Shown: positions 1-7,681 of the stretch, piece after piece
Position numbering within the stretch: the stretch's first letter is position 1
Layout of the letters: each line of letters opens with the position of its first letter
Assembly: GCA_030527105.1 (NCBI GenBank)
Contig: JAUNBK010000027.1
Coordinates: 1 to 41,377, forward strand
Source of the DNA: Planctomycetia bacterium
Lineage (GTDB): Bacteria > Planctomycetota > Planctomycetia > Pirellulales > Thermoguttaceae
Length of the DNA stretch: 41,377 nt
Direction of reading: 5' to 3'
The notes under the pieces: generated by a model
Told to the model about the DNA's origin: nothing
Databases searched by the model: none
Seen by the model: the letters and a program-made list of their open reading frames with translations, nothing else
Translations under genes and position numbers: made by a program

Positions 1-369
1 AGCGAGAGAGGAAAACACCGTACATTTTTCTCAAATATTGCAGAATTTCGCCCATGTTCAGGCACAGATTTTCGTCCAGCCAGGTCGACAATCTCTCTTT
101 TTGTACCGAAGTCAGACGCGCCACGCGACCACGATACAGCCTTTGTTTTAGGGCGTCAACGCCACCTGATTCCCACGTTTGAAAATGGTTGCGGACGGTT
201 TTTTCGTCCATCATCAGAACCTCCGCCACGTCGTCGACAGACCCGCCACACCCGAGCGGAAAAACGGCTTCGATTCTGTCTTTTCCTTCGCTTTTTTGTG
301 CGCGTGGCGCAATTCGTTCAATTTTTTTCTGTTAATCAATAATTTTCCATCTTCCAGCCCTGACTCCAT
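1..369 (-). pseudogene. IS630-family transposase, N-terminal part, frameshifted and cut by the window edge
   Basis: Reading leftward from ATG at 369, the first ~30 codons (…LNELRHAHKKAKEK) are in one frame. The family-like helix-turn-helix region continues in the -1 frame from about 290 to the window edge. There it reads DRIEAV…GGSVDDVAEVLMMDEKTV, then LYRGRVARLTSVQKERLSTW and LDENLCLNMGEILQYLRKMY. This resembles the N-terminal winged-HTH half of IS630-type DDE transposases (family knowledge; no search was run). The shift lies near an A6 run at about 290, so it may be decay or programmed -1 frameshifting, which some IS630 relatives use. The DDE core would lie outside the window. The upstream IS end (370-442) is nearly identical to the right edge of the window. 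Confidence 0.75.
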
Positions 370-442
370 TCGCAAAGTGGGGTATACTGGTCTTATCGTC
401 AAAAAGTCCGTGCGACTTTTGCGGGGATTTTATAGGAGAAGT
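370..442 (-). mobile_element. Terminal segment of the left IS630-type element
   Basis: This is the non-coding end of the IS between its outer TA and the transposase start. On the minus strand it begins TACTTCTCC, continues ATAAAATCCCCGCAAAAG, and contains a small hairpin (AAAAGTC/GACTTTT, 402-420). It then carries a TATACC box just before the ATG. The same ~65 bp, with a few substitutions, occurs at 41312-41377 in inverted orientation, which fixes this as a repeated end. IS630/Tc1-type elements duplicate a TA target, and the outer boundary sits on TA in a TATAATAC context. Confidence 0.7.
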
Positions 443-1088
443 ATTATAACTTGCGCCAAGGTCACATCGGCATCTGGACGACACCTCCAGTGTACCAGAT
501 AACGTTGGGGGAGTCAATGGTGGGGGATGGAAAATTATCGATTATTGGGTGCCTTCAAAAAAAGTTGGTGTTCCCCCCTCTCTGAAAGAGGCAACAATTC
601 CCCCTCTTTGAAGGAGGGCATCCTCGATTATTTGAAAATTTTGTCTGATTTGTGCTTTGAACACAATATGGAGACCGAAAAACGACAACCGGGCAGGATC
701 AATGCGCTCCCGAGTTTGCCACATTCTTGAAAAAAGTTCGACGTGCACCTTACTCATTCCGATACCTATTGCTGTGTCAAAAAGATAAACATTATTAGCG
801 AACGCCATGAGCATTTCAAAAAAGTTTTCTCTCAAGGGTTGGAATATCCGCCCCTCAAAACGGGAGTTTATCAAATTGACACAACACAATACAGGCGCAC
901 GAATGAATTTGGGCGTCCGTATTGGCAGAATCATCGAAAAAAGGCAAAACTTTTGATGCGTCAACTCGCCGTCGATTTTTTTCTCCCACTTTTTCGAGAA
1001 AATTGACTTGGGGGGGCTTTTGTATCCCGAACATCGTGGTAAAATAGGCGTCGATTGGAACGTATATTTCGAATCAGGGGTCAGACAC
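443..1088. other. Long non-coding stretch upstream of pyrB
   Basis: I see no supportable gene here. It holds two small adjacent hairpins (CCTCT…AGAGG around 578-592 and CCTCTTTGAAGGAGG at 603-617) and the short inverted-repeat element at 770-886. Open frames on either strand have no recognisable domain and run through that repeat. Confidence 0.5.
770..886 (-). mobile_element. Short inverted-repeat element, family R2, copy 1
   Basis: The 117-bp segment begins TGCTGTGTCAA and ends TTGACACAACA, giving 11-bp terminal inverted repeats with one mismatch. Its minus strand aligns with 39983-40142. Shared blocks are TGTTGTGTCAATTT, CTTGAGAGAAAAC, TTTTTGAAA, GTTCGCTA and TGTTTAT, ending in GACACAGCA. 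It has no coding capacity, so it fits a non-autonomous element (MITE). No transposase with matching ends is visible in the window. Confidence 0.6.
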
Positions 1089-2057
1089 ATGCAAACAGAA
1101 TTGCCTGAATTGGGCGAAATCCCAAAAGGATGGACGCGCAAACACCTATTGGGATTAGAAGATCTCTCTGGGGACGAGTTGAATATTCTTCTCGATAAAG
1201 CGCAAATCTTCCGAAACGCGTTCGACGAAGGACGCAGAAAGTTCTCTTTTTTGAACGGACACACAAGTGTCACTCTTTTTTTCGAGAATTCGACAAGAAC
1301 CCGAACCAGCTTCGCACTCGCCGCGCAAAGATTGAGCGCTTCGACCGTTGCGTTTGCGGCGTCCACAAGCAGCCTGAGCAAAGGCGAAACCGTGATCGAC
1401 ACCGCGAAAAACCTCGAAGCAATGGGGTGCGAGTCCATGATCGTGAGGCACAGCACGCCGGGGATTCCGAGGCTCCTCAGCGAAAACGTCGCGTGTTCGA
1501 TCATCAATGCAGGCGATGGTGCCCATGAGCATCCCACGCAAGGATTGCTCGACATTCTCACGCTGAGACAAAAATTGGGTTCGCTCGAAGGAAAAACAAT
1601 TGCGATCGTTGGCGACATTGCCCACAGCAGGGTGGTGCGCTCCAATATTTGGGGACTTCAGAAGTTGGGCGCGCACGTGATTGTGTGCGGTCCCGCGACG
1701 CTCGTCTCCCCGACGTGGAGGGAGATGAACGTCGAAATTTCCCACAGCCTTGACGCCATTCTGCCTCGTGTCGACGCGCTCAATATGCTCCGTATCCAGT
1801 TCGAGCGGCAATACACCAGCCCGTTCCCCTCGATTCGCGAGTACACACTCCTTTATAGCATTAATGGGGAGCGTCTGCGCCGTGCGAAACCCAACGTGCT
1901 CATTTTAGCGCCGGGTCCTATCAATCGTGGGGTAGAAATCACTCCCGACGTGGCAGATGGAGCGCAAAGTGCCATTCTTGAGCAGGTCTCCAACGGCGTG
2001 GCGGTGCGAATGGCGGTGTTGTGGCTCACGGATGGGGCGCGAAAATCCCAGCGTTAG
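1089..2057 (+). CDS. pyrB: Aspartate carbamoyltransferase catalytic subunit
   Basis: PyrB condenses carbamoyl phosphate with aspartate in the first committed step of cytosolic pyrimidine synthesis. The product is 322 residues, normal for the family. The carbamoyl-phosphate site FFENSTRTRTSF lies at about 64-75, followed by the SLSKGE loop, the HPTQ motif and a C-terminal APGPINRGVEI segment that marks ATCases. The open frame extends upstream to 1008. I chose ATG 1089 because AGGGGT lies 8 bases before it and homologous sequence starts just after. No pyrI or pyrC is adjacent. An inverted repeat (2083-2138) and a decayed palindromic repeat follow the gene. Confidence 0.95.
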   Translation: MQTELPELGEIPKGWTRKHLLGLEDLSGDELNILLDKAQIFRNAFDEGRRKFSFLNGHTSVTLFFENSTRTRTSFALAAQRLSASTVAFAASTSSLSKGETVIDTAKNLEAMGCESMIVRHSTPGIPRLLSENVACSIINAGDGAHEHPTQGLLDILTLRQKLGSLEGKTIAIVGDIAHSRVVRSNIWGLQKLGAHVIVCGPATLVSPTWREMNVEISHSLDAILPRVDALNMLRIQFERQYTSPFPSIREYTLLYSINGERLRRAKPNVLILAPGPINRGVEITPDVADGAQSAILEQVSNGVAVRMAVLWLTDGARKSQR

Positions 2058-2082
2058 CTTTTGGGTGGATTCTCCTTTGAAA

Positions 2083-2138
2083 GTCTTCAGGCAACCGAGG
2101 TTTGACGTTGAAAAACCAAACCTCGAATTCCTGAAGAC
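2083..2138 (+). terminator. Large inverted repeat after pyrB
   Basis: Arms GTCTTCAGG (2083-2091) and GAGGTTTG (2097-2104) pair with CAAACCTC (2117-2124) and CCTGAAGAC (2130-2138). The two perfect stems are separated by a symmetric bulge. It begins 26 bases after the pyrB stop, as a terminator or 3'-stabilising hairpin would, but no T tract follows. Confidence 0.5.
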
Positions 2139-2141
2139 CGC

Positions 2142-2245
2142 TTATACTCGAGTGCTTTAAAACTCCCGTCTTACGCAAAGTTTTAGGAGTCGTGTACGTA
2201 GCGCTAACGACGTACCGAAGCCAAAAATTCTAACGCGTCCAAAGG
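2142..2245 (-). repeat. Palindromic repeat family R1 (MITE-like), decayed copy 9
   Basis: The segment starts TATACTCGAGTGCTTTAAAA and CTCCCGT, as the IS-like end of other copies does. The middle retains GTACGTAGCgctAACGACG, and it ends AATTCTAACGCG. It overlaps the 3' end of the leftward glycosidase gene: on the minus strand ACGCGTTAG encodes its last two residues and stop codon. The core has diverged. Confidence 0.6.
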
Positions 2246-4284
2246 GGCAAAATCGCACCAGCAGCGCGTTCCGAAAGATCAAAAATCATAAATCCCTCGC
2301 ACCCAAGAGCGTCTGCCTTCTGAATTTGATCCATGGTGCCATCAGGAGTGAGTCTCCATTCCCCAATTCCCGGGTAGAGAGGGAACTTCGGCGGAACCAA
2401 CGTCTGCTGATGCTGCGTGAGTTGAGCGAACGTGCCCGTGTGCTGGGAGTAGTTCATCGGGCAGAGGAAATCGACAATCCCCTCGTGCGCCCATTGAGAC
2501 CAATTTTGTCCCACATTATGGTAACAACTTGGATAACTTTGGAAAACAGCAGCGGAAACTTTCACCTTCGGGTTAAATTTCTTTATCTCCTCGTGTGTTT
2601 TTCTCACGATACGCGTGATTTGTTCCGCACGCCACTTGAGAAATTTCTCCTCCAACTTAGGATTTTTGCGCGACATCACGTCTTGCGGCCAATTTTCGAC
2701 TCGAATCCCGGTTTCCTCTTCGAATCGCGCTCGACACCCCTCGCAAAAGCATCGCGCACCATTCTCATAGCGGATATAGTCGAAATGAACGCCATCCACA
2801 TCGTATTTTTGCGCGATTTCGAGCATCGAACGCCACTCTAAATCAAAATTATCAGGGTGCGAAGGGCAAAGCCACAACACTTCCTCACCCTGAGCGTTCT
2901 TCTGAAGCCTTCCTTCACGCCGCATTTTTTCGAGAAAAGCCGGGGCGCAATGGGATTGAAGGCGAAAATTCACCTTCCAAACGTGCACCTCCAGTCCCTC
3001 TTTTCGACACGCCTCGACACACGCCTTCAACTGATCCCCCCATTCCTCGAACGATTTCCCCGTAGGAATCAAGTCGCTTGGGTAGAGCGCCTCGCCCGCC
3101 CACAACATGTTGGGGAAGACTGCCGTGAAACCTGCCGCCTTCAACTCGCGCGCCGTCCGCGCCCAATCGCCCTTATACGCGCCCAAGCCGTTGTGGTTCC
3201 ACCAACCGCGGAAGGGGAGGCGAACGCTGTCGCGGATTTCAAGCGACTTTTCGCGAAGGCGTTCGGCGTGCGTCGCTCGGCAAAAATCCAAGCCCGCCAG
3301 GAGTCCTTCATTCTCGAAAATCTTCTCCGCCTCCACGCGAACCTTCTCTGCGTCCGAGATCGTCTCGTTCAAGATTGTTGTTGCGTGTTCTATGGAATTT
3401 GAAATGATAGTCTTTCTCAGATTTTCGTTTTCTGCAACGATTTTGAGAATGATATTCTCGTCGATCGGCGACTCGCGCAGGTCGCAATCAAAATGGGAAA
3501 ATATTTTGCCATTATCGCGGCAATAATCTCGAACAAATTCGATCGTTTTGGGGTTCATGTATTTCGTATAGTTGAGAACAATTACCAAACGATTCTGCAT
3601 GAGATTCACCCAATCCTCCTCTGAGGCGTCGACCGGGAGCGCTTGTCGGTCGTGAGAAATCCCCGCCGCATTCAACGGCTTGGCAAGAATGGTCGTATTA
3701 TTTATGCCCAACCAAAGCTCCTCGCCCGCATGATTTCTCGACGAAACAAAGAGGACGGGATCCTGAATAATTCGGAATTCGCGCAAAACGATCGCTCCGT
3801 CCTTACCGCTCAAGCGCCAGAACGAAACCCGCACTTTATCTATTTTATCCCAACCAATTGGCTCGCCCTCTGCGTGAAAATCCTTTTTTTGGAAAACGAG
3901 ACGACCTTTTTCGGTCGGCAGCCCACCCGTGCAGGAGAACCAACCGTTTTGGCTGTGGAAATAGAGCGACGTGTGCGCAAAAGCAGCGGGATTTTCGACT
4001 TTTACGCAAATTTCGAACCGATTCCACTGCGACAAATCAAGCGCAACTTTGCGATCGACGGAGATGCGTTCCACATCCGCTTTTTTCGAGAAATTCGCCT
4101 CGACGCGCAGTCCATCTGGAGTCTTTTGCAGCAGCATGCCCCCCGAACTCGAATCAACCCATGCGGAGGGATCGTTAAAATCGTCCAAAATGAGCACCCC
4201 CTCGCCCTGCGCATACACGCAAACGGCAGGAAGCGCGGCGAGCGCCCATAAAAATAGTGTCGTCCAACGGGAAAATGAGAGCAT
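2230..4284 (-). CDS. Exported GH10-like (DUF187 family) glycoside hydrolase
   Basis: This is a 684-residue exported protein. A signal peptide (FLWALAALPAVCVYAQ) is followed by a β-rich carbohydrate-binding-like region (about 25-190), and by a C-terminal TIM-barrel region from about 360. The barrel shows FRGWWNHNGLGAYKGDW, a helical segment rich in Trp/Asn, then VDGVHFDYIRYENG and FLCPMNYSQ. These are typical of glycosyl-hydrolase-like family 10 proteins (YngK-type). It probably cleaves an extracytoplasmic polysaccharide; the substrate cannot be told. ATG 4284 is chosen over the longer frame because AAAGGAG lies seven bases upstream and the signal peptide follows. The 5' extension would run into the palindromic repeat at 4331. 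The last codons and stop come from repeat copy 9. Confidence 0.8.
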   Translation of the reverse strand: MLSFSRWTTLFLWALAALPAVCVYAQGEGVLILDDFNDPSAWVDSSSGGMLLQKTPDGLRVEANFSKKADVERISVDRKVALDLSQWNRFEICVKVENPAAFAHTSLYFHSQNGWFSCTGGLPTEKGRLVFQKKDFHAEGEPIGWDKIDKVRVSFWRLSGKDGAIVLREFRIIQDPVLFVSSRNHAGEELWLGINNTTILAKPLNAAGISHDRQALPVDASEEDWVNLMQNRLVIVLNYTKYMNPKTIEFVRDYCRDNGKIFSHFDCDLRESPIDENIILKIVAENENLRKTIISNSIEHATTILNETISDAEKVRVEAEKIFENEGLLAGLDFCRATHAERLREKSLEIRDSVRLPFRGWWNHNGLGAYKGDWARTARELKAAGFTAVFPNMLWAGEALYPSDLIPTGKSFEEWGDQLKACVEACRKEGLEVHVWKVNFRLQSHCAPAFLEKMRREGRLQKNAQGEEVLWLCPSHPDNFDLEWRSMLEIAQKYDVDGVHFDYIRYENGARCFCEGCRARFEEETGIRVENWPQDVMSRKNPKLEEKFLKWRAEQITRIVRKTHEEIKKFNPKVKVSAAVFQSYPSCYHNVGQNWSQWAHEGIVDFLCPMNYSQHTGTFAQLTQHQQTLVPPKFPLYPGIGEWRLTPDGTMDQIQKADALGCEGFMIFDLSERAAGAILPLWTR

Positions 4285-4330
4285 TTTTAGTCTCCTTTGA
4301 ATAAAATTTGTTGAGTTTAACACTGTTTGA

Positions 4331-4440
4331 ATTATACTCACCGCCCTTTAAAATACCCGTTTTGCGCGACGCTTTGCGAGCCGTGGTGCGCAAGCTCCAA
4401 CGGCGGACGGAACGGGAAATTTCAACGCGAAGTATTATAA
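4331..4440 (-). repeat. Palindromic repeat family R1 (MITE-like), full copy 1
   Basis: A full-length 110-bp copy. The left end is ATTATACTC…TTTAAAATACCCGTT and the right end is AACGGGAAATTTCAACGCG followed by AAGTATTATAA, so the ends are inverted. The centre GCCGTGG…CCAACGGC forms an inner stem. It is over 85% identical by eye to copies 3 (21956) and 4 (27555). It sits between the divergent glycosidase gene and the AAA-ATPase promoter. Confidence 0.85.
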
Positions 4441-4584
4441 AATTCAGTTTGTCATTTCGTCGCAGCGCAAGGGAGGGTTGAGCGATTCACGCGCGAAAGA
4501 CCACACACTCCATAGTACATTTTGGCGAGATTTTTTCAAGCCCCTCCCTGGGAAAAAGGAGAAAATATTTTCGTCACGCGTCGC

Positions 4585-4613
4585 TTAACAACGATGTGAG
4601 ATAATGGTATAAT
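4585..4613 (+). promoter_or_regulatory. Sigma70-type promoter of the AAA ATPase module
   Basis: TTAACA (4585-4590), 17-bp spacer, perfect TATAAT (4608-4613). The expected transcript start near 4620 gives a leader of about 135 bases before ATG 4755. Confidence 0.7.
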
Positions 4614-4754
4614 GTCTGAACCTTGGAATTCATTTTTTGTAACGTTCCGTGTGGCGCGAATGCGAGCAGCGGAGAGGACGCAAATTTCAAGTCAGTTTAT
4701 CACAAACATGCGAATATTTTTTTGTCATCAGATCAAAACGACAAAATATTGATT

Positions 4755-5945
4755 ATGAAAATTGAACATATTGAAATTCACAACTACAGAGTTTTTAAGG
4801 ACGCCGTAGTTGACGACATCCCCAACTATGCCGTTTTCATCGGGAAAAATGGCGTTGGAAAAACGACTTTTTTCGACATATTTGGATTTCTTCACGACTG
4901 CCTTATAAATAACGTGCGTTATGCGCTCGATATGCGTGGCGGATTTGACGAAGTTGTCTCTCGCGATCAAAAGGGGCACATTGGATTTACCATCAAATTC
5001 CGACTGGAAGCTCGTGAGCCGCTTATCACGTACGAACTTCAAATAGGATTGAGCGAACGGGGGCACCCCGTTGTTCATTTGGAGCGCTTGCGTTTTCGCC
5101 GAGGCTCCCGTGGTGCCCCGTGGCTCGTTTTGGATTTTAGCAACGGTAAGGGTCGCGCCGTTGCGGGAGAAATTAAGTCGTACGAAGATGCGAAGAAGAT
5201 AGAAAACCGCACGGAACAAGAGCTTAATTCTCCCGATATTTTGGCGATCAAAGGGCTGGGACAATTCAAAGAATTTATTGCAGTTGCCAGTTTGTGCAAA
5301 ATGATTGAAGATTGGCATGTTTTTGATTTTCACATCGACGAAACCCGACAAAGAAAACCAAACGCGGCGCACACGAGTCTTTCAACCACCGGTGACAATC
5401 TCGTTCAAGTCACAAAATATCTTCGAGATCAATATCCTGATGATTTTCAAAATATTTTGAACCGCATGAAGGAGCGTATTCCTAGTGTCTCCAGCGTACG
5501 AGCTGAGGAGACGACCGACCACCATATCGTTTTGCAATTTCAAAACGAACACTTCAAAAATCCCTTCTTGTCGCGTTTCGTTTCGGATGGCACCATGAAA
5601 ATGTTTACGTACCTCGTATTGCTCAACAATCCCGAACGACATGCGCTTTTGTGCATTGAGGAGCCAGAAAATCAACTTTATCCCGATCTCCTCTCCATTT
5701 TGGCAGAGGAATTTCGCCGATATTCCCAGACGGGAGGGCAAGTTTTTGTTTCTACGCACTCCCCCGATTTCCTCAATGCGATCGAATTGGACGAATTGTA
5801 CTGCATATTTGTGCAAAATGGGTACAGCGTCATTCGAAAAATCTCCAAATCCGACCTCGTCAAAAAACTTTGGAAGGGCGGAGACCCGCTGGGTGATTTG
5901 TGGATTCAAAAAATTCTTATGGAGGAGGCGCAAAAAATAACATGA
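4755..5945 (+). CDS. AAA family ATPase (OLD/RloA-like, AAA_21 type)
   Basis: A 396-residue SMC/ABC-like ATPase. The N-terminal strand MKIEHIEIHNYRVF leads into Walker A GKNGVGKTT (about 30-38). The C-terminal half has Walker B LLCIEEPENQLYPDLL and an H-loop VSTHSPDFLNAI. This layout is that of solitary OLD-like ATPases, often paired with a TOPRIM-type or DUF4276/DUF4435 partner in phage-defence modules. The frame opens at 4623, but the preceding 44 residues have no family match and ATG 4755 starts exactly at the conserved β-strand. There is only a weak ribosome site. It overlaps the next gene by 4 bases (ATGA), implying translational coupling. The pair is bounded by R1 repeat copies 1 and 2. 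Confidence 0.8.
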   Translation: MKIEHIEIHNYRVFKDAVVDDIPNYAVFIGKNGVGKTTFFDIFGFLHDCLINNVRYALDMRGGFDEVVSRDQKGHIGFTIKFRLEAREPLITYELQIGLSERGHPVVHLERLRFRRGSRGAPWLVLDFSNGKGRAVAGEIKSYEDAKKIENRTEQELNSPDILAIKGLGQFKEFIAVASLCKMIEDWHVFDFHIDETRQRKPNAAHTSLSTTGDNLVQVTKYLRDQYPDDFQNILNRMKERIPSVSSVRAEETTDHHIVLQFQNEHFKNPFLSRFVSDGTMKMFTYLVLLNNPERHALLCIEEPENQLYPDLLSILAEEFRRYSQTGGQVFVSTHSPDFLNAIELDELYCIFVQNGYSVIRKISKSDLVKKLWKGGDPLGDLWIQKILMEEAQKIT

Positions 5946-6220
5946 ATGCAAAAATCATCTTTCTTGTGGAAGAACCTTCGATGGGTTTTTATTTGAAGGA
6001 AATTCTTCCACGAATCATTCCTTCCCAAATTCAATTTCAAATTGTGCCCCACCAAGGTAAAAGGTCTTTGCAAGGTTCTATCCCGAAAAAATTACTCCCT
6101 CGGTTCCAACAACAAGATGCCTCGCGCGTTGGGAAGTGCGCAAACATCGAGGAGAACACCTCGCCCAGCTTTCGTTGCTTCGTCGATGGTGTCAAGAAAA
6201 TTTGCGAAGAATTATCATAA
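5942..6220 (+). pseudogene. DUF4276-like partner protein with an internal deletion
   Basis: The 92-codon frame starts like DUF4276-type partners of AAA ATPases (KIIFLVEEPSMGFYLKEILP, then PHQGKRSLQGSIPKKL). It jumps directly to what looks like the C-terminal end of the same family (SPSFRCFVDGVKKICEELS). Full family members are about 200 residues, so I infer that roughly 100 middle residues, including the TOPRIM-like acidic centre, are lost at about residue 55. The frame stays open, so a short protein could be made, but it would lack the catalytic core. Family assignment is from memory of the N-terminal motif. Confidence 0.55.
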
Positions 6221-6320
6221 ATTATGCGCCTTAAAATCCGGCTTTCGCAACATCCCGCCCGCCGTGGTGCGTAGTTCCGACGGCGGACGGAAGCGAAAAT
6301 TTCGACGCGAAGTGCTAAAA
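6221..6320 (-). repeat. Palindromic repeat family R1 (MITE-like), copy 2
   Basis: It contains GCCGTGGTGCGTAG, TTCCGACGGCGGACGGAAG and AAATTTCGACGCGAAGTG. The left end (CGCCTTAAAATCCG) is recognisable but diverged. It fills the gap between the converging truncated DUF4276-like gene and lgt. Confidence 0.75.
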
Positions 6321-6337
6321 TTCCTGCGGACTGATTT

Positions 6338-7669
6338 CTAAACCGAATCCAAATCCGACCGATCTTTCCTCAGCAGCAACACACACTCGAGCGCAATCGC
6401 AACGAGAAAAACGAAAAGACTCACCCATTGCGAAATGCTCAATGCGGAACCCCAAACGCCTGTCTCGTCGATTCGCACCATCTCGATAATGAAGCGCCCC
6501 ACCGCATAAAGCGCGAGAAAGAGAACGAACACCTCGCCATCCCTCCGCACACCCATGCCGAGAGGCGCACGACGAAAATAGCTGTATAGCAAAAGGATTA
6601 TACATAGCACAAATGCATTCGCGCTGCTGTACAACTGGGTGGGATAAACCGGGAGACTCGTCGGTCCGGGTGAAGCGGTTGTCGTCCACGAAATGGGAAT
6701 CGACTGATTTTCGCGCTCGATGATCAAATCGATGCGTCCTTCTACGCGCGTTTTATAGATTAACGCTTCAATGATATCCGATTGGCTCGGTCGCTCTTGA
6801 TCTCCAAGTTGAACGATGCGATCCCCCTCGCGCAGCCCGTGTTTTTGCGCAAAACCATCCTTCTCCACCTCGGCAACGCGCGTTGGATCGAATAAACTTC
6901 CCTCCAAACGCATTCCGTAGAAGAAATCGTCGGGATCGAGTTGGATTTTGCCATCTTTAAGCTGCTGCTCGAAGGGAGGGCTGCCGGCGGGGAAACAAAC
7001 GCCGCACTCTGTGTGAGCGGGGTCGCAAATGCCGCCAAAACAACAGCCGTTGAGAAAACAACCGATTCGCCCAATCGCAAGCCCTAAAGCCATGCTGGGC
7101 GCGAGCAGATCGAACATGCGCAAAATCGGCAACTTTTTCGTGCGCAAAAAACAAAGGCCACCAAGAAGCCCACCGAAAAGGGAACCATAGACGACCAGCC
7201 CTCCGCGCGTGAAATTGAGGATGCCAGCAAGCGTTTGGACGAAGCTCTCTGTTTGGAATTCATCCCAATATTCGACAACATAAAATGCTCGCGCGCCGAT
7301 AATTCCAGGGATGCAGAGCCAGAGCGAAATGTCGAGGATATCTCCGGGCGTGAAGCCGAATTGCCGAGAGCGCCAAGCAGCAAGTCCCACGGACGTGACG
7401 ATGGCAAGGAGCATCATGGTGCCGTAGCTTTGAATCGCGATTCCTCCTTCCCGCCCGAGGCAAGGAAGTCCCCAGCAGACCACGCCTCCACAAAGTGCCA
7501 ACGTGAGAAGCGTTGCGGAATTTTCGCTCGTCCATTTCCCCTTTTCTTTTTTTATCGTGGCGACAACCATTAAAAGGAGTGCCGCAAGCCAAACGAAAAA
7601 GAGGATTCCCAGTCCAAAAAGAGGGATTCCACCGATCTCGTACGGAATATAAAAAAGAGTCTGATGCAT
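6338..7669 (-). CDS. lgt: Prolipoprotein diacylglyceryl transferase with an inserted PDZ-like module
   Basis: Lgt transfers diacylglycerol from phosphatidylglycerol to the lipobox cysteine of prelipoproteins, in the inner membrane. The 443-residue protein has several hydrophobic segments, GGLVVYGSLFGGLLGG, the Lgt signature GLAIGRIGCFLNGCCFGG and the late PVYPTQLYSS motif. Between the last two lies an extra stretch of about 100 residues (roughly 250-345) with KHGLREGDRIVQLGDQERP, which resembles a PDZ fold. Ordinary Lgt is about 260-300 residues. The start ATG 7669 has AAGGAC eight bases upstream. The gene follows panC by 12 bases. Confidence 0.88.
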   Translation of the reverse strand: MHQTLFYIPYEIGGIPLFGLGILFFVWLAALLLMVVATIKKEKGKWTSENSATLLTLALCGGVVCWGLPCLGREGGIAIQSYGTMMLLAIVTSVGLAAWRSRQFGFTPGDILDISLWLCIPGIIGARAFYVVEYWDEFQTESFVQTLAGILNFTRGGLVVYGSLFGGLLGGLCFLRTKKLPILRMFDLLAPSMALGLAIGRIGCFLNGCCFGGICDPAHTECGVCFPAGSPPFEQQLKDGKIQLDPDDFFYGMRLEGSLFDPTRVAEVEKDGFAQKHGLREGDRIVQLGDQERPSQSDIIEALIYKTRVEGRIDLIIERENQSIPISWTTTASPGPTSLPVYPTQLYSSANAFVLCIILLLYSYFRRAPLGMGVRRDGEVFVLFLALYAVGRFIIEMVRIDETGVWGSALSISQWVSLFVFLVAIALECVLLLRKDRSDLDSV

Positions 7670-7681
7670 AAAAGTCCTTTT

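Noticed and set aside
743..1006. 87-codon open frame on the plus strand before pyrB
   Set aside because: Most of it lies in the R2 element at 770-886, and its translation has no domain features.
542..1645. 367-codon open frame on the minus strand
   Set aside because: It runs antisense through half of pyrB and through the R2 repeat, has no recognisable domain and no start signals.
4623..4754. Upstream extension of the AAA ATPase
   Set aside because: The transcript would start around 4620, leaving no leader, and the added residues precede the conserved first strand.
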